A stretch of 64,000 nucleotides of DNA, from contig NZ_PHHE01000001.1 of assembly GCF_002813455.1 (NCBI RefSeq), positions 372,001 through 436,000 of the forward strand, read 5' to 3'. Position 1 is the first letter of the stretch. Every line of letters begins with the position of its first letter. The position numbers and the translations under genes were made by a program. A model generated the notes under the pieces. The model was not told the DNA's origin. It made no database searches and was given only the letters and a program-made list of their open reading frames with translations. Positions 47,655-56,946 of the stretch are shown here, in pieces. Source of the stretch: Pseudomonas baetica (GTDB taxonomy: Bacteria; Pseudomonadota; Gammaproteobacteria; Pseudomonadales; Pseudomonadaceae).

Positions 47655-49793
47655 TTATACCCGGAACTGATCCATCAATTTCATCTGCTGGCTCGCCAGG
47701 GCATTGAGCTGGCTGCTGATCGCTGCCGATTCGGTGGCTTGCTCGGTCAACGTCTCCGTCACGGTCCGAATCGCCGAGACGTTGCGGTTAACCTCTTCAG
47801 CCACCGCGCTCTGCTGTTCGGCGGCGCTGGCAATTTGCAGGTTCATGTCGCTGATCACGGTGACCGCATCGCTGATCTTGCCCAGCGCATCCACCGCCTG
47901 ACGGATCTGCCCGGCGTTGTTGTGCGCCTGGGTCTGGCTCGAATGCATGGTCGCGACCACGCCACGGGTGCCGGTCTGGATCTTCTCGATGACTATGCGA
48001 ATTTCTTCCACCGAATCCTGCGTGCGTTTGGCCAGGTTGCGCACCTCGTCCGCCACCACGGCAAACCCGCGCCCGCTCTCACCGGCCCGGGCCGCTTCGA
48101 TGGCGGCGTTGAGCGCCAGCAGGTTGGTCTGTTCGGCGATGCTGCGAATCACCTCCAGCACCGAGCCGATCTGCTCGCTGTTGACCGCCAGTGCTTCGAC
48201 TTCGGTCACTGCTTTGCTGACTTCATCGGCCAGTTGATTGATGTCGCGGGTGCTGCGCTCGATGATCGACATGCCGTCCTTGGCCGACTGATCGGCACCC
48301 TTGGCGGCGTTGGCCGCGTTTGACGCGCTGTTGGCAACGTCATGGGCGGTGGCGCTCATTTCGTTGGAGGCGGTGGCCACCTGGTCGATTTCGCGGAACT
48401 GAACCTGCATGCCTTCGCTGGTCTGACGGGCGATTTCCGAAGATTGGTCGGCGGTGCCGCGCGCTTCGGTGATGCTCTGTTTGATCTGCGCGATGGTCGG
48501 TTGCAGCTTGTCGAGGAAGCGGTTGAACCAGTTCACCAGTTCGCCCAGTTCATCCTGCTTGCTGTAATTGAGCCGCTGGGTCAGATCGCCTTCACCGCTG
48601 GCGATGTTCTTCAGCATCTCGGCAACGCTGTTGATCGGACGAGTGACACCGGAAGCGGTGAGCCAGATCAGCAACAAGCCAATCAGACCGGCAGCCACCG
48701 CCACTGCCAATGCCATGAATACGCCGGTTTCCTGAGTGTCATCGAGCACCGCTTGCAGCTTGACCGAATCGGCCAGCAACACTTGTTTCGGCAGGTCGAT
48801 GACCACGCCCCAGGCGCGCGAGTTGCCAATCGGTTCGACCGGATACACAGCTCGGATCAGATCGCCTTGTTCGATGATCTTCGGCGTGGCGCTGCCGAGT
48901 AGTTGCAGCACATCCTTACCGTCGGCGCCGAGGGTGTCGCTGATTTTCTTGCCGACCTTGGCGGCGTCGGAACTGTCGGCCGCCAGCACGCCACTGCCGG
49001 ACACAATCAGCATGTGCCCGGCGTTGTTGAACAGGTTGCGCTGGGACTCCGCGGTGGCCGCTTGCAAGGCGTCGAGGGCGATATCGACGCCGACCACACC
49101 GATGGCTTTGCCGTCGACGATCAACGGTACGGAAATGGTCGTCATGAGCATTTCCTTGCCGCCGACGGTATCGGCATACGGGTCGAGCAGGCAGGTGCGT
49201 TTGTTGTCGCGAGGGCAGGTGTACCAACTGTTGTACGGCGTGCCGCTGACACTCAACGTGGTCTTGGTCATGTCTTCTTCGACCATGATTGTGTTCAGCG
49301 AGGAGCCGGCAGCGCGGCTCCAGTAACTGGCAAAACGCCCGGCTTCGTTGGACTGGCGCGCCGCGTCGTTGGCGAACTCGCTGTCCTTGCCGTCGAGCCC
49401 GTTCGGTTCAAAGGCGAGCCAGATGCCGAGCACCTTGTCGTTACGCTCGAACGCGGTTTTCAGGTTCAGGTTCAACTCTTCACGCAAGGCACCGGTGTCC
49501 AGCGAACGCTTGGCGGCCATTACGCGCATGTCCTTGATCTGGTCGGCCAGCGCGGTGATCACCGTCAGGCTTTCGCCAAAGGTCTTCTGCACGCGCACCG
49601 CTTGTTCGGCGGCTTTGGCCTGCAGCAGGTTCTGCACACTGGTGGTGAGCAACTTGTTGCTGGAGTCGCTGACCAGTTTATCGTTCTGGTTGGTCTGGTA
49701 AATGTTCATGCCGACGATCAGCGCAACCACACCGAGCAGGCATAGACCAGAGAGCAGAACGATTTTCAGGCGAATGGAAAGAGAGTCGAACAT
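47655..49793 (-). CDS. Methyl-accepting chemotaxis protein with dCache sensor
   Basis: A 712-residue inner-membrane chemoreceptor. An N-terminal membrane helix ([19 protein letters not shown]) and a second near residues 353-378 enclose a ~310-residue periplasmic double-Cache domain ([43 protein letters not shown]). HAMP ([21 protein letters not shown]) and the signalling hairpin tip [24 protein letters not shown] follow. Size and architecture resemble the polyamine/histamine or amino-acid receptors of Pseudomonas (TlpQ- or PctA-like), but the ligand cannot be fixed here. Confidence 0.93.
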   Translation of the reverse strand: MFDSLSIRLKIVLLSGLCLLGVVALIVGMNIYQTNQNDKLVSDSSNKLLTTSVQNLLQAKAAEQAVRVQKTFGESLTVITALADQIKDMRVMAAKRSLDTGALREELNLNLKTAFERNDKVLGIWLAFEPNGLDGKDSEFANDAARQSNEAGRFASYWSRAAGSSLNTIMVEEDMTKTTLSVSGTPYNSWYTCPRDNKRTCLLDPYADTVGGKEMLMTTISVPLIVDGKAIGVVGVDIALDALQAATAESQRNLFNNAGHMLIVSGSGVLAADSSDAAKVGKKISDTLGADGKDVLQLLGSATPKIIEQGDLIRAVYPVEPIGNSRAWGVVIDLPKQVLLADSVKLQAVLDDTQETGVFMALAVAVAAGLIGLLLIWLTASGVTRPINSVAEMLKNIASGEGDLTQRLNYSKQDELGELVNWFNRFLDKLQPTIAQIKQSITEARGTADQSSEIARQTSEGMQVQFREIDQVATASNEMSATAHDVANSASNAANAAKGADQSAKDGMSIIERSTRDINQLADEVSKAVTEVEALAVNSEQIGSVLEVIRSIAEQTNLLALNAAIEAARAGESGRGFAVVADEVRNLAKRTQDSVEEIRIVIEKIQTGTRGVVATMHSSQTQAHNNAGQIRQAVDALGKISDAVTVISDMNLQIASAAEQQSAVAEEVNRNVSAIRTVTETLTEQATESAAISSQLNALASQQMKLMDQFRV

Positions 49794-49939
49794 GGGCGTT
49801 CTCGCGAATGAATAAAACGGGTGGCATTCGGGTATGAACTACCCGGTTCGCCAAATCCATTCAGCGCTAAACGTTTGCGCAGGGGAATGTGCTGCAAGGG
49901 TGATTAATTACAGAGAAGTTTCAGGGGTGTTACGCGGGC

Positions 49940-50335
49940 TCAGGAAGGGGGGGGCAAGGTTTCCGGTCGCGACCAGATCCACAGGTTGCCCAAACTCATC
50001 CCGGCAATCGCCAGATAGACCGGCCAGCCGTGATCGAGCATCAGCACCATCAGCGTCGCGCACAGCAGCATGCTCACCGTCGCACTGACCTTGGCCTTGC
50101 GCGCAATGATTTTGCCGTTGCGCCAGTTGCTCAGGATCGGCCCAAACAGGCGATGGTGTTCCAGCCAGGCACTCAGTCGCGGCGAACTGCGCGTCGCGGC
50201 CCAGGCGGCGAGCAGGATGAACTCGGTGGTCGGCAGGCCGGGCACGACGATGGCAATCAGGCCGATGCCAAGGCTGACATAGGCCAGCAGGCCGAACAGC
50301 AGGCGGGCGATTTTTGAGGTGGCGGGTTGCGGCAT
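49940..50335 (-). CDS. YbaN family (DUF454) inner-membrane protein
   Basis: A 131-residue protein with LLFGLLAYVSLGIGLIAIVVPGLPTTEFILLAAW, the conserved first part of the YbaN/DUF454 family, and SPRLSAWLEHHRLFGPILSNWRNGKIIARKAK after it. Two closely spaced helices near the C-terminus (ATVSMLLCATLMVLML and WPVYLAIAGMSLGNLWIW) complete it. Function unknown. In some bacteria, as I recall, the family is found beside haem or iron genes; here a haem oxygenase is the next gene on this strand. Confidence 0.88.
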   Translation of the reverse strand: MPQPATSKIARLLFGLLAYVSLGIGLIAIVVPGLPTTEFILLAAWAATRSSPRLSAWLEHHRLFGPILSNWRNGKIIARKAKVSATVSMLLCATLMVLMLDHGWPVYLAIAGMSLGNLWIWSRPETLPPPS

Positions 50336-50393
50336 GGGCTCAGCGAGTGATTATGAAGCGGAATGGAGATCTTACAGGTTGTTGCAGTTCCCA

Positions 50394-50482
50394 TGTGGGA
50401 GCGAGCCTGCTCGCGAAAGCGGTGGATCAGTCACATTAATGTTGAATGTGCTGCCGTATTCGCGAGCAGGCTCGCTCCCACA
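50394..50482. repeat. REP doublet (REPIN), GCGAGCCTGC variant
   Basis: Inverted pair between the haem oxygenase stop and the YbaN-family gene. Confidence 0.9.
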
Positions 50483-50498
50483 AGGAATAGGTGTTGCT

Positions 50499-51095
50499 TC
50501 AGGCAAGTTCTGCTTCGGTGGCATAAGCCTGTTCCAACAACACGGTGAAGCGGTTGAACGCGTCAATCGCGCCTTGCTCGACTTCAGCTTCTTCCTCGGC
50601 ACTGAACTGCAACGAGTCGAGGGTGCGCACAAAGCTTTTCCAGCCTTCGGCGCGACCACCTTCGGGCTCACCCAAATGACGCGCACCAAAGGTTTCGCTC
50701 AGCTCCAGCGCCACGGCGCGCTTGATCAGAAACGCCGCACCGAGCTTCGAACCTTCGGAGACAAAGACCCAGCCCAGCGCACGAGCCTTGCTCGGGTTCT
50801 TCACCGCGCCAGCCACAGGTGCCGGCACTTCAGTTTCCAGATCCGCCAGATCTGCCTTGGCCGCTTCGGCACGGCAACGGGCTGGCAAGTCCGGCACGAT
50901 CGCGGTCAGTTCGGCGTTGTTATAGAGGTCGACCAGTTCCGACTGAAACAGGTATTGCACCACCACAAACCGGGTGAAGTTGGCGCGAGTCTCGAATGGC
51001 GCATGGGCTTTGACCAGGGCGTCGAGCTTGCTGTGCGGCTCGTGCGTGATCTGGTTCAGGCGTTGCGAACGCAGGGCTTTTTGCGAAGTGGTCAT
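50499..51095 (-). CDS. hemO: Biliverdin-producing haem oxygenase (HemO/PigA type)
   Basis: Cleaves haem to biliverdin, CO and iron after uptake. 198 residues that line up well with P. aeruginosa PigA: LRSQRLNQITHEPHSKLDALV with the likely proximal histidine H21, then LGWVFVSEGSKLGAAFLIKRA (distal helix with its glycines) and FGARHLGEPEGGRAEGWKSFV. It lies 112 bp after the TonB receptor gene on the same strand, giving a receptor-oxygenase pair for haem iron. Confidence 0.94.
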   Translation of the reverse strand: MTTSQKALRSQRLNQITHEPHSKLDALVKAHAPFETRANFTRFVVVQYLFQSELVDLYNNAELTAIVPDLPARCRAEAAKADLADLETEVPAPVAGAVKNPSKARALGWVFVSEGSKLGAAFLIKRAVALELSETFGARHLGEPEGGRAEGWKSFVRTLDSLQFSAEEEAEVEQGAIDAFNRFTVLLEQAYATEAELA

Positions 51096-51207
51096 GGGGT
51101 GTCCTTGATAAAAGAGGCGCTTGATAACGAGACGAACGGGATAGCGCCGGACAGTAAAAAAAGCCTCACTGCGCGGCGTATGAATACGCGCAGTGAGGCA
51201 GACGGGA

Positions 51208-53793
51208 TCAGATGTCCCAGATCAGATTGATCGCGAAGTTACGGCCCGGCTGGGTCAGGCGATCAAGGTTGGCCGGTTGCGTTACCGAGGCTTCGCCGAC
51301 GCTGTCGTAACCGCGCACGTCATCCCACAGCCAGTATTTCTTGTCGGTCAGGTTGTAAATGCCGCCGCTGACGGTGACGTCGTTCGTGACTTTGTAGAAG
51401 CCGGTCAGATCAAGAATACCGAAGCCCGGTGACTTGAACTGGCTGCTGACGCCATCCGGCGACTTGAAGTTGCTGTCGTCGACACGATCCTTCTTCTTCA
51501 CCAATGTCCAGCTCAGCAAACCGCCGTAGTTGTCCTGGTCGTAACCGAGCCCGAACACACCGGTCAGCGGATTGACGCTGTTGAGCGGTTCGCCGCTGTC
51601 GTCGTTGCGGCCGTAGGCGTAGGCGATCGAGCCTTGGGTATACAGGCCTTGCGGCGCGCCGAACGCATCCAGATTCAAGCGACCTTTGACTTCCGCGCCC
51701 TTGATGGTCGCGTGCTTGATGTTGCTCGACTGGAAGGTCAGCTCGCTGTAACCCGGGGTGACCGCATCTTCGTTGATGAAGTCGCGGTACTTGTTGTAGA
51801 ACACCGCCACGTCAAACGAGCCAGACTCGAAGTTGCCGCGCAGACCGGTCTCGTAGCTTTTGCTTTTTTCCGGTTCCAGGTCCGGGTTCGGCGCCACTTG
51901 GTAACCGGTGGTGTTGTTCTCGAAACGACCGTACAGCGCTTTCGCGGTCGGCGTGCGGAAGCCTTCGGCGTATTGACCGTACCAGGTGTAGTTGTCGTTA
52001 AAGGCGTAGGTCAGGCCGAATTTGGGCGAGACTTTATGCCAGGTCTTGTTCTTGTCGCTGACCGTGCCCTGGCCATCCGCCGCCACGGTGTTGAGGAATT
52101 CCTCGGTGATGTGCGGCTTGAGTTGGGTGTAGTCGTAGCGCAGGCCTGGAAGGAAGGTCCAGTCGTTCCAGCTGATCTGATCCTGGGCGAACAGGCTGTA
52201 GGTGTTGATGGTCGGGTCCGGGAAGTCGCTGGCCTTTTTCAAGACGTCAGCGACACTGGTGGCGCCAATCGCGGTGCAGCCGCGACCGACGGCCAGGCAC
52301 TTGCCGTCGCCGCTGCGCGAGCCGGTGACTTTCTGCTGTTTGATCGTGGTGCCGTAGGTCAGCACGTGGTCGGTGTCACCGATGGCAAAGGCCTTGTCCA
52401 GTTGCGCATCGAAGACCCACTGCTTTTCCTCGTAAACCGTGTCGCGGGTACGCAGCACTTTCCGGGTCATCGGGTAGTAATACTCTTCGGTGCTCTGGTC
52501 GGTCTTGGCGATCTGGTGGTTGAGGCTCCACTTCACGTTGTCGACCAGCAGGCTGTCGAGGGCGAAGCTGTGTTCGATGCCGAAACGCTCGCGGGTGATG
52601 GTGTCGTTACCGGTGCGCCACTGGTACATGCCGCCGGGCAGCATGCTGTCTGGAATGGTCGGGGCGCCGTTGAAGTACGGGCCGCCGTAGGCGCTTTTTT
52701 GATCGGTGTCGCGATCATCCTTGTACTTTTCGTAGGTCAGGCCCAGGCGCGAATCTTCGTTGTAGTTCCAGCCGATCTTGGCCAGCACGTTAGTAGCCTT
52801 GACGTCTTCCGGGTTGGCGGCGGTGCGCTCAAGACCGGTGCCATTGTTGCTGCCGTAGGAGTCGGTCTCGTGACCGTCACGGCGGCTGAAGTGCAGCAAG
52901 CCATCGAACTGATCGGCACGGCCAGCGACGGTGGCGGACTTCAACCAGCTCTCATCGGCGGAGCTGTAACCGGTTTTCAGGCGGGCGCCGACGTCTTTGC
53001 CGGGCTTGATGATGTCGTCAGGATCGAGGGTGTAGTAGCTGACGGCGCCGCCAATGGCGTTGCTGCCGTACAGCACCGAGGCAGGGCCGCGAAGGATTTC
53101 CACGCGTTTGACGATTTCCGGGTCGACGTAATTGCGCTGGCTTTTGGCGTACGGGCCGTTGAAGAAACTGTTGGGGATTTCCACGCCATCGACTTGAGTC
53201 AGAATGCGGTCGCCGTCGATGCCACGGATGTTGTAGCCGCTGATACCACCACGCTGGCCGGCGCCACCGACGGAAACCCCCGGCTCATAACGCACCAGAT
53301 CCTTGATGGTGTTGACGTTGTTGCGATCGAGTTCTTCACGGCTGTGCACGGTGACGGTGCTCGGCACGCTGTTCACCGACTGTTCCTGGCGGGTGGCGCT
53401 GATGGTCACCTGATCCAGATTAAGCGCGCCGCTGGTGCTGCGTTTTTCCAGCACGACGTTGTTGTTGCTCAGCTTGCGGAAGCTCAGGTTGGTCCCCACC
53501 AACAGGCGCTCAAGGGCTTTTTCCGGTGGCAGCGAGCCGCGTACGCCCGGCGACGATATGCCCTGACCCAGTTCTGCCGGTAAGCCGACTTGCCAGCCGG
53601 TCACGGCGGTGAAGGCATTGAGGGCCGACACCAGCGGCTGCTGACCGATGGCGAACGAGTAATCGCCCATGTTGCGCGCCGGTTGCTCAGTGGCAGCCAG
53701 CAGCGGCGCGCTGCCGGCCATCAGGATGGCAGCGGTCAGCAGCGACAATACGCGGGAAGGGGAAGCAGTCTGGCGGGTAAGGCGAGAGGACAT
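51208..53793 (-). CDS. TonB-dependent haem receptor with signalling (STN) domain
   Basis: Outer-membrane receptor of 861 residues: signal peptide (VLSLLTAAILMAGSAPLLAA), secretin/TonB short N-terminal domain (about 45-100, YSFAIGQQPLVSALNAFTAVTGW), plug (STVTVHSREELDRNNVNTIKDLVRYEPG...RGPASVLYGSNAIGG) and 22-strand barrel ending NFAINLIWDI. The STN domain signals through the FecR-like protein encoded upstream. FRTP and PNPDL motifs correspond to the FRAP/NPNL pair of haem receptors, but the histidine usual between them is not seen. ATG 53793 has GGAG 8 nt upstream. Haem as ligand is inferred from the adjacent oxygenase gene. Confidence 0.88.
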   Translation of the reverse strand: MSSRLTRQTASPSRVLSLLTAAILMAGSAPLLAATEQPARNMGDYSFAIGQQPLVSALNAFTAVTGWQVGLPAELGQGISSPGVRGSLPPEKALERLLVGTNLSFRKLSNNNVVLEKRSTSGALNLDQVTISATRQEQSVNSVPSTVTVHSREELDRNNVNTIKDLVRYEPGVSVGGAGQRGGISGYNIRGIDGDRILTQVDGVEIPNSFFNGPYAKSQRNYVDPEIVKRVEILRGPASVLYGSNAIGGAVSYYTLDPDDIIKPGKDVGARLKTGYSSADESWLKSATVAGRADQFDGLLHFSRRDGHETDSYGSNNGTGLERTAANPEDVKATNVLAKIGWNYNEDSRLGLTYEKYKDDRDTDQKSAYGGPYFNGAPTIPDSMLPGGMYQWRTGNDTITRERFGIEHSFALDSLLVDNVKWSLNHQIAKTDQSTEEYYYPMTRKVLRTRDTVYEEKQWVFDAQLDKAFAIGDTDHVLTYGTTIKQQKVTGSRSGDGKCLAVGRGCTAIGATSVADVLKKASDFPDPTINTYSLFAQDQISWNDWTFLPGLRYDYTQLKPHITEEFLNTVAADGQGTVSDKNKTWHKVSPKFGLTYAFNDNYTWYGQYAEGFRTPTAKALYGRFENNTTGYQVAPNPDLEPEKSKSYETGLRGNFESGSFDVAVFYNKYRDFINEDAVTPGYSELTFQSSNIKHATIKGAEVKGRLNLDAFGAPQGLYTQGSIAYAYGRNDDSGEPLNSVNPLTGVFGLGYDQDNYGGLLSWTLVKKKDRVDDSNFKSPDGVSSQFKSPGFGILDLTGFYKVTNDVTVSGGIYNLTDKKYWLWDDVRGYDSVGEASVTQPANLDRLTQPGRNFAINLIWDI

Positions 53794-53900
53794 CGATAGC
53801 GCTCCGTGTCGCACGAATCTTTATAGGTGCTGATTTCGCGTCCGAAGATGCGAATCAATTGCATTGGCTATAACTAGACGAACGCGCTCACGCTATCGAG

Positions 53901-53918
53901 TAAAAATAATTCTCATTT
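53901..53918. promoter_or_regulatory. Possible second Fur box before the receptor gene
   Basis: The minus strand reads TGAGAATTATTTTTA, 11 of 14 positions of the 7-1-7 Fur pattern, at the very end of the FecR gene. Confidence 0.45.
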
Positions 53919-54882
53919 AGTTCAGGATCACCAGCGCCGGGAATTCCTGCAGGCGTGCGGAGGTGATGTGGGCGAGGGAGCGCACCACGTCGAGCGGTTG
54001 ATCGAGGCGGTAATTGCCGGTCACGGCAACGTCGGCCAACTGCTCGTTGTTGTTGATGATCCAGCCCGGATAGTAGCGGCGCAGTTCGGCCAGCACCTGA
54101 TTGAGCGGGCAGTTCTCGAACACCAGTCGACCTTGCACCCAGGCCAGATCGGTATTGGCGTCGAGTTTGGCCGGGCGGTCGAAACCGTTGGGGCCGATGC
54201 GGATACTTTCCCCTGCGCTCAAGCGAACCCGAGCATCGTTATGGGTCGCACGCAGATCGACATCGCCGCGCTGCACATTGACCTGCGCGACACCGTCCAG
54301 ATAGCGCACGGCGAACGCGGTGTCATGCACGCTGGCCTTGACCGGGCCGGCGTCGATTTCCAGCGGTTGATTGCGATTGGCCGCGACCTCGAAAAACGCT
54401 TCGCCCTGATACAACCGGGCAACGCGCTGTTGATCATTGATGGTGCTGGAAAACGCCGAGTTGGTATTGAGCAGGACTTTCGAACCGTCCTCCAGTTGCA
54501 GGCGCTGGCGTTCGCCGACCACGGTCAGATGATCGGCCTGAAGGCGCATCGGCACATTGCTGAAACTGAACAGACCGAGCACCAGCACCGCAGCGGTCGC
54601 CAGCGGTTTCCAGTGGGGGCGCAGGCGTTTGAGGACAGTGACTTTCGCAGGTTTGGCCGCGAGGTTTTGTGCGCACTGGGCGATCTGCGGGCCGTCCCAG
54701 ATCGCCTGCGCCTTGGCGAAGGCCTCGGCATTCAACGGATCAGCCGCCAGCCACGCGTGGAATTGCCGGGTCTGCTCTTGGTCCGGACTGCCGAGCACGA
54801 TGAGCCAGTCCAGCGCCTGGTCCATTGCAAGTGCGGCGTCCTGCGCCGTTTCGGGCGAAGGCGAGCGGTGGGTGTCCGTCAC
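53917..54882 (-). CDS. FecR-family anti-sigma factor/transducer
   Basis: A 321-residue inner-membrane protein that passes the receptor's signal to the ECF sigma factor. The cytoplasmic N-terminus has DUF4880-like ALDWLIVLGSPDQEQTRQFHAWLAADPLNAEAFAKAQAIW. One membrane helix follows (near 92-111, PLATAAVLVLGLFSFSN). The periplasmic FecR domain shows ERQRLQLEDGSKVLLNTNSAF and GEAFFEVAANRNQPLEIDAG. A GTG start at 54882 has GAGG 7 nt upstream; an ATG nine codons earlier is less likely. Confidence 0.92.
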   Translation of the reverse strand: MTDTHRSPSPETAQDAALAMDQALDWLIVLGSPDQEQTRQFHAWLAADPLNAEAFAKAQAIWDGPQIAQCAQNLAAKPAKVTVLKRLRPHWKPLATAAVLVLGLFSFSNVPMRLQADHLTVVGERQRLQLEDGSKVLLNTNSAFSSTINDQQRVARLYQGEAFFEVAANRNQPLEIDAGPVKASVHDTAFAVRYLDGVAQVNVQRGDVDLRATHNDARVRLSAGESIRIGPNGFDRPAKLDANTDLAWVQGRLVFENCPLNQVLAELRRYYPGWIINNNEQLADVAVTGNYRLDQPLDVVRSLAHITSARLQEFPALVILN

Positions 54883-55006
54883 GGTGTTTCCTCGGCAGTG
54901 TCTGCGCACGGCTGTTTTTTTAGTGAAGCGTAAAAGTCGGGCAAGGGTAACAAAGCCCGATGATCAGTGCAGTTGAACCTGGCACAAACAGAAAAGGCCT
55001 ACAGCC

Positions 55007-55525
55007 TCAGTCGCCATTCAAGCGTTCGGCGACGCCGATGCAAATGCTCATGATCAGTTTCAGTTCTTTCTGCACGGTGCTGAGCGACACGTTCAGTTCG
55101 TCGGCGATTTCCTGATAGCTATGACCGTGCAGGCGGCTGAGGATGAAAATCTGCTGCTGACGCGGGCTGAGTTGACCGAGGCTCACGTTCAGGCGCTCCA
55201 GCAATTGTTCGGCGTGGGCGGCGTCTTCGGCGCTGCTGGCGGGGGCGGCGACGCTGTGCACAACTGCCTGCGGCACATCATCGACCATGGTCCGCGAATG
55301 GATCTTGCGCGCACGCAGATGATCCAGGGCCAGATTGCGCGCGGTCTGGAAGACAAAGGGTTCGAGATGATCGATGGCCCGCTCGCTCAGCGCCCGCGTC
55401 ACGCGCAGGTAGGTTTCCTGCAACAGATCTTCAGCGGTGCTGTGATTGTTGACCATCCGTTCCAGCGTACGCAGCAAGGACGTGCGCTGGGTGAGGAAGA
55501 CGTGGTTGAAGTGTGATTGACTCAC
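55007..55525 (-). CDS. ECF sigma factor, FecI/iron-starvation type
   Basis: A 172-residue sigma-70 factor with region 2 (AEDLLQETYLRVTRAL, FVFQTARNLALDHLRARK) and region 4 (LSPRQQQIFILSRLHGHSYQEIADELNVSLSTVQKEL), no region 3. With the adjacent FecR and the STN receptor it forms a cell-surface-signalling triad that turns on receptor synthesis when the ligand binds. A Fur box just upstream puts the system under iron control. Confidence 0.94.
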   Translation of the reverse strand: MSQSHFNHVFLTQRTSLLRTLERMVNNHSTAEDLLQETYLRVTRALSERAIDHLEPFVFQTARNLALDHLRARKIHSRTMVDDVPQAVVHSVAAPASSAEDAAHAEQLLERLNVSLGQLSPRQQQIFILSRLHGHSYQEIADELNVSLSTVQKELKLIMSICIGVAERLNGD

Positions 55526-55552
55526 GGGAAGACCTGATCCATTTCAAGCGAA

Positions 55553-55567
55553 TGATAATGCTTATCA
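55553..55567. promoter_or_regulatory. Fur box of the sigma/anti-sigma genes
   Basis: TGATAATGCTTATCA, matching the 7-1-7 palindrome TGATAAT-n-ATTATCA at 13 of 14 positions, 28-42 bp upstream of the sigma-factor start. Confidence 0.82.
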
Positions 55568-55613
55568 TCTAGCTGAATGGTCAAGTACTGATTTTGAATA
55601 GAACGGAAAACCT

Positions 55614-55703
55614 TGTGGGAGCGAGCCTGCTCGCGAAAGCGGTGTATCAGCCAACATAAATGTTGAATGACACATCGTATTCGCGAGCAGGCTCGCTCCC
55701 ACA
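55614..55703. repeat. REP doublet (REPIN), GCGAGCCTGC variant
   Basis: Inverted pair between the Fur-controlled sigma gene and the gap stop codon. Confidence 0.9.
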
Positions 55704-55724
55704 GGGATAGGGGATTACTTGAGA

Positions 55725-56726
55725 TTATTCGGCGTTGCACAACGCCAGGCAGTTATCCAGCATGCGGTTGGAGAAGCCCCACTCGTTGTCATACCAGGCC
55801 AGCACTTTCAGCAGTTTGCCGCTGGATTTGGTGTGGTTGGCGTCGAAAATCGACGACAGCGGGTTGTGGTTGAAGTCGCTGGAAACCAGCGGCAAGGTGT
55901 TGTAGCCCAAAATTTTCGAATGCTGGCTGGCCGCTTTCAGCAGGGCATTCACTTCCTCGGCGGTGGCTTCTTTCTTCAGCTGAACGGTCAGATCCACCAG
56001 CGACACATTGATCACCGGCACACGCACGGCCATGCCGGTCAGCTTGCCCGCCAGTTCCGGCAGCACCAGGCCTACCGCTTCAGCGGCGCCAGTCTTGCTC
56101 GGAATCATGTTCTGCGTGGCCGAACGCGCGCGGTACGGGTCGGTGTGATAGACGTCGGTCAGGTTCTGGTCGTTGGTGTAGGCGTGGATGGTGGTCATCA
56201 AACCGCTTTCGATGCCCAGCTCACGGTGCAGCACTTGCGCGACAGGCGCCAGGCAGTTGGTGGTGCACGAAGCGTTGGAGATGATCTGATGCGACTGGCG
56301 CAGAATGTCGTGGTTCACACCGTAAACCACGGTGGCGTCGGCACCTTTGGCCGGGGCCGAGATGATCACTTTGCGTGCGCCGGCAGTAATATGCGCAGCG
56401 GCTTTGGCACGGTCGGTGAACAGACCGGTGCATTCGAACACCACATCGATTTTTTCCGCAGCCCAGGGCAGCTCGGCCGGGTTGCGAATGGCGCTGACTG
56501 AAATGCGGTCGCCATTGACAGTCAGGCTCTCGTTGTCATGCTCGACTTGTGCATCGAATGTGCCGTGAACGGTGTCGTATTTGAGCAGATGCGCGTTGAT
56601 CGAGCTGTCGCCCAGATCGTTGATGGCGACGATCTGCAAATCCTGTCGATAGCCTTGGGTATACAGTGCGCGCAGGACATTACGGCCGATGCGGCCAAAA
56701 CCATTGATTGCAATTCGAAGAGTCAT
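55725..56726 (-). CDS. gap: Glyceraldehyde-3-phosphate dehydrogenase, type I
   Basis: Oxidises glyceraldehyde-3-phosphate with NAD+ in the lower Entner-Doudoroff/glycolytic route. 333 residues from [22 protein letters not shown]. The catalytic cysteine is in [30 protein letters not shown] closes the protein. An upstream in-frame ATG at 56807 would add atypical residues and is rejected. Divergent from edd with two HexR boxes between, as in P. aeruginosa and P. putida. Confidence 0.97.
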   Translation of the reverse strand: MTLRIAINGFGRIGRNVLRALYTQGYRQDLQIVAINDLGDSSINAHLLKYDTVHGTFDAQVEHDNESLTVNGDRISVSAIRNPAELPWAAEKIDVVFECTGLFTDRAKAAAHITAGARKVIISAPAKGADATVVYGVNHDILRQSHQIISNASCTTNCLAPVAQVLHRELGIESGLMTTIHAYTNDQNLTDVYHTDPYRARSATQNMIPSKTGAAEAVGLVLPELAGKLTGMAVRVPVINVSLVDLTVQLKKEATAEEVNALLKAASQHSKILGYNTLPLVSSDFNHNPLSSIFDANHTKSSGKLLKVLAWYDNEWGFSNRMLDNCLALCNAE

Positions 56727-56749
56727 GGAACAGCGCCGCCGTCGTTTTG

Positions 56750-56764
56750 TTGTTGGAATTACAA
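56750..56764. promoter_or_regulatory. HexR box, gap side
   Basis: TTGTTGGAATTACAA fits TTGT-N7-ACAA, 24 bp before the gap start. Confidence 0.75.
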
Positions 56765-56811
56765 GATTATTCGCATAAAAATAGAAAACAAGCCTTTTTA
56801 GTGGCAATATT

Positions 56812-56826
56812 TTGTTTTATCTACAA
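56812..56826. promoter_or_regulatory. HexR box, edd side
   Basis: TTGTTTTATCTACAA fits TTGT-N7-ACAA. HexR represses these genes until 2-keto-3-deoxy-6-phosphogluconate is present. Confidence 0.75.
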
Positions 56827-56946
56827 CGAGTGACCTGAATCAACTGGTCCGAATGGTCAAAAAAGCCGTCTGTCATTCCGATAACAACGGCGTTTGATCA
56901 GCATAGACAATCAGGTCGCCACATCCGTTAGCCTGGAGTTCTACAC

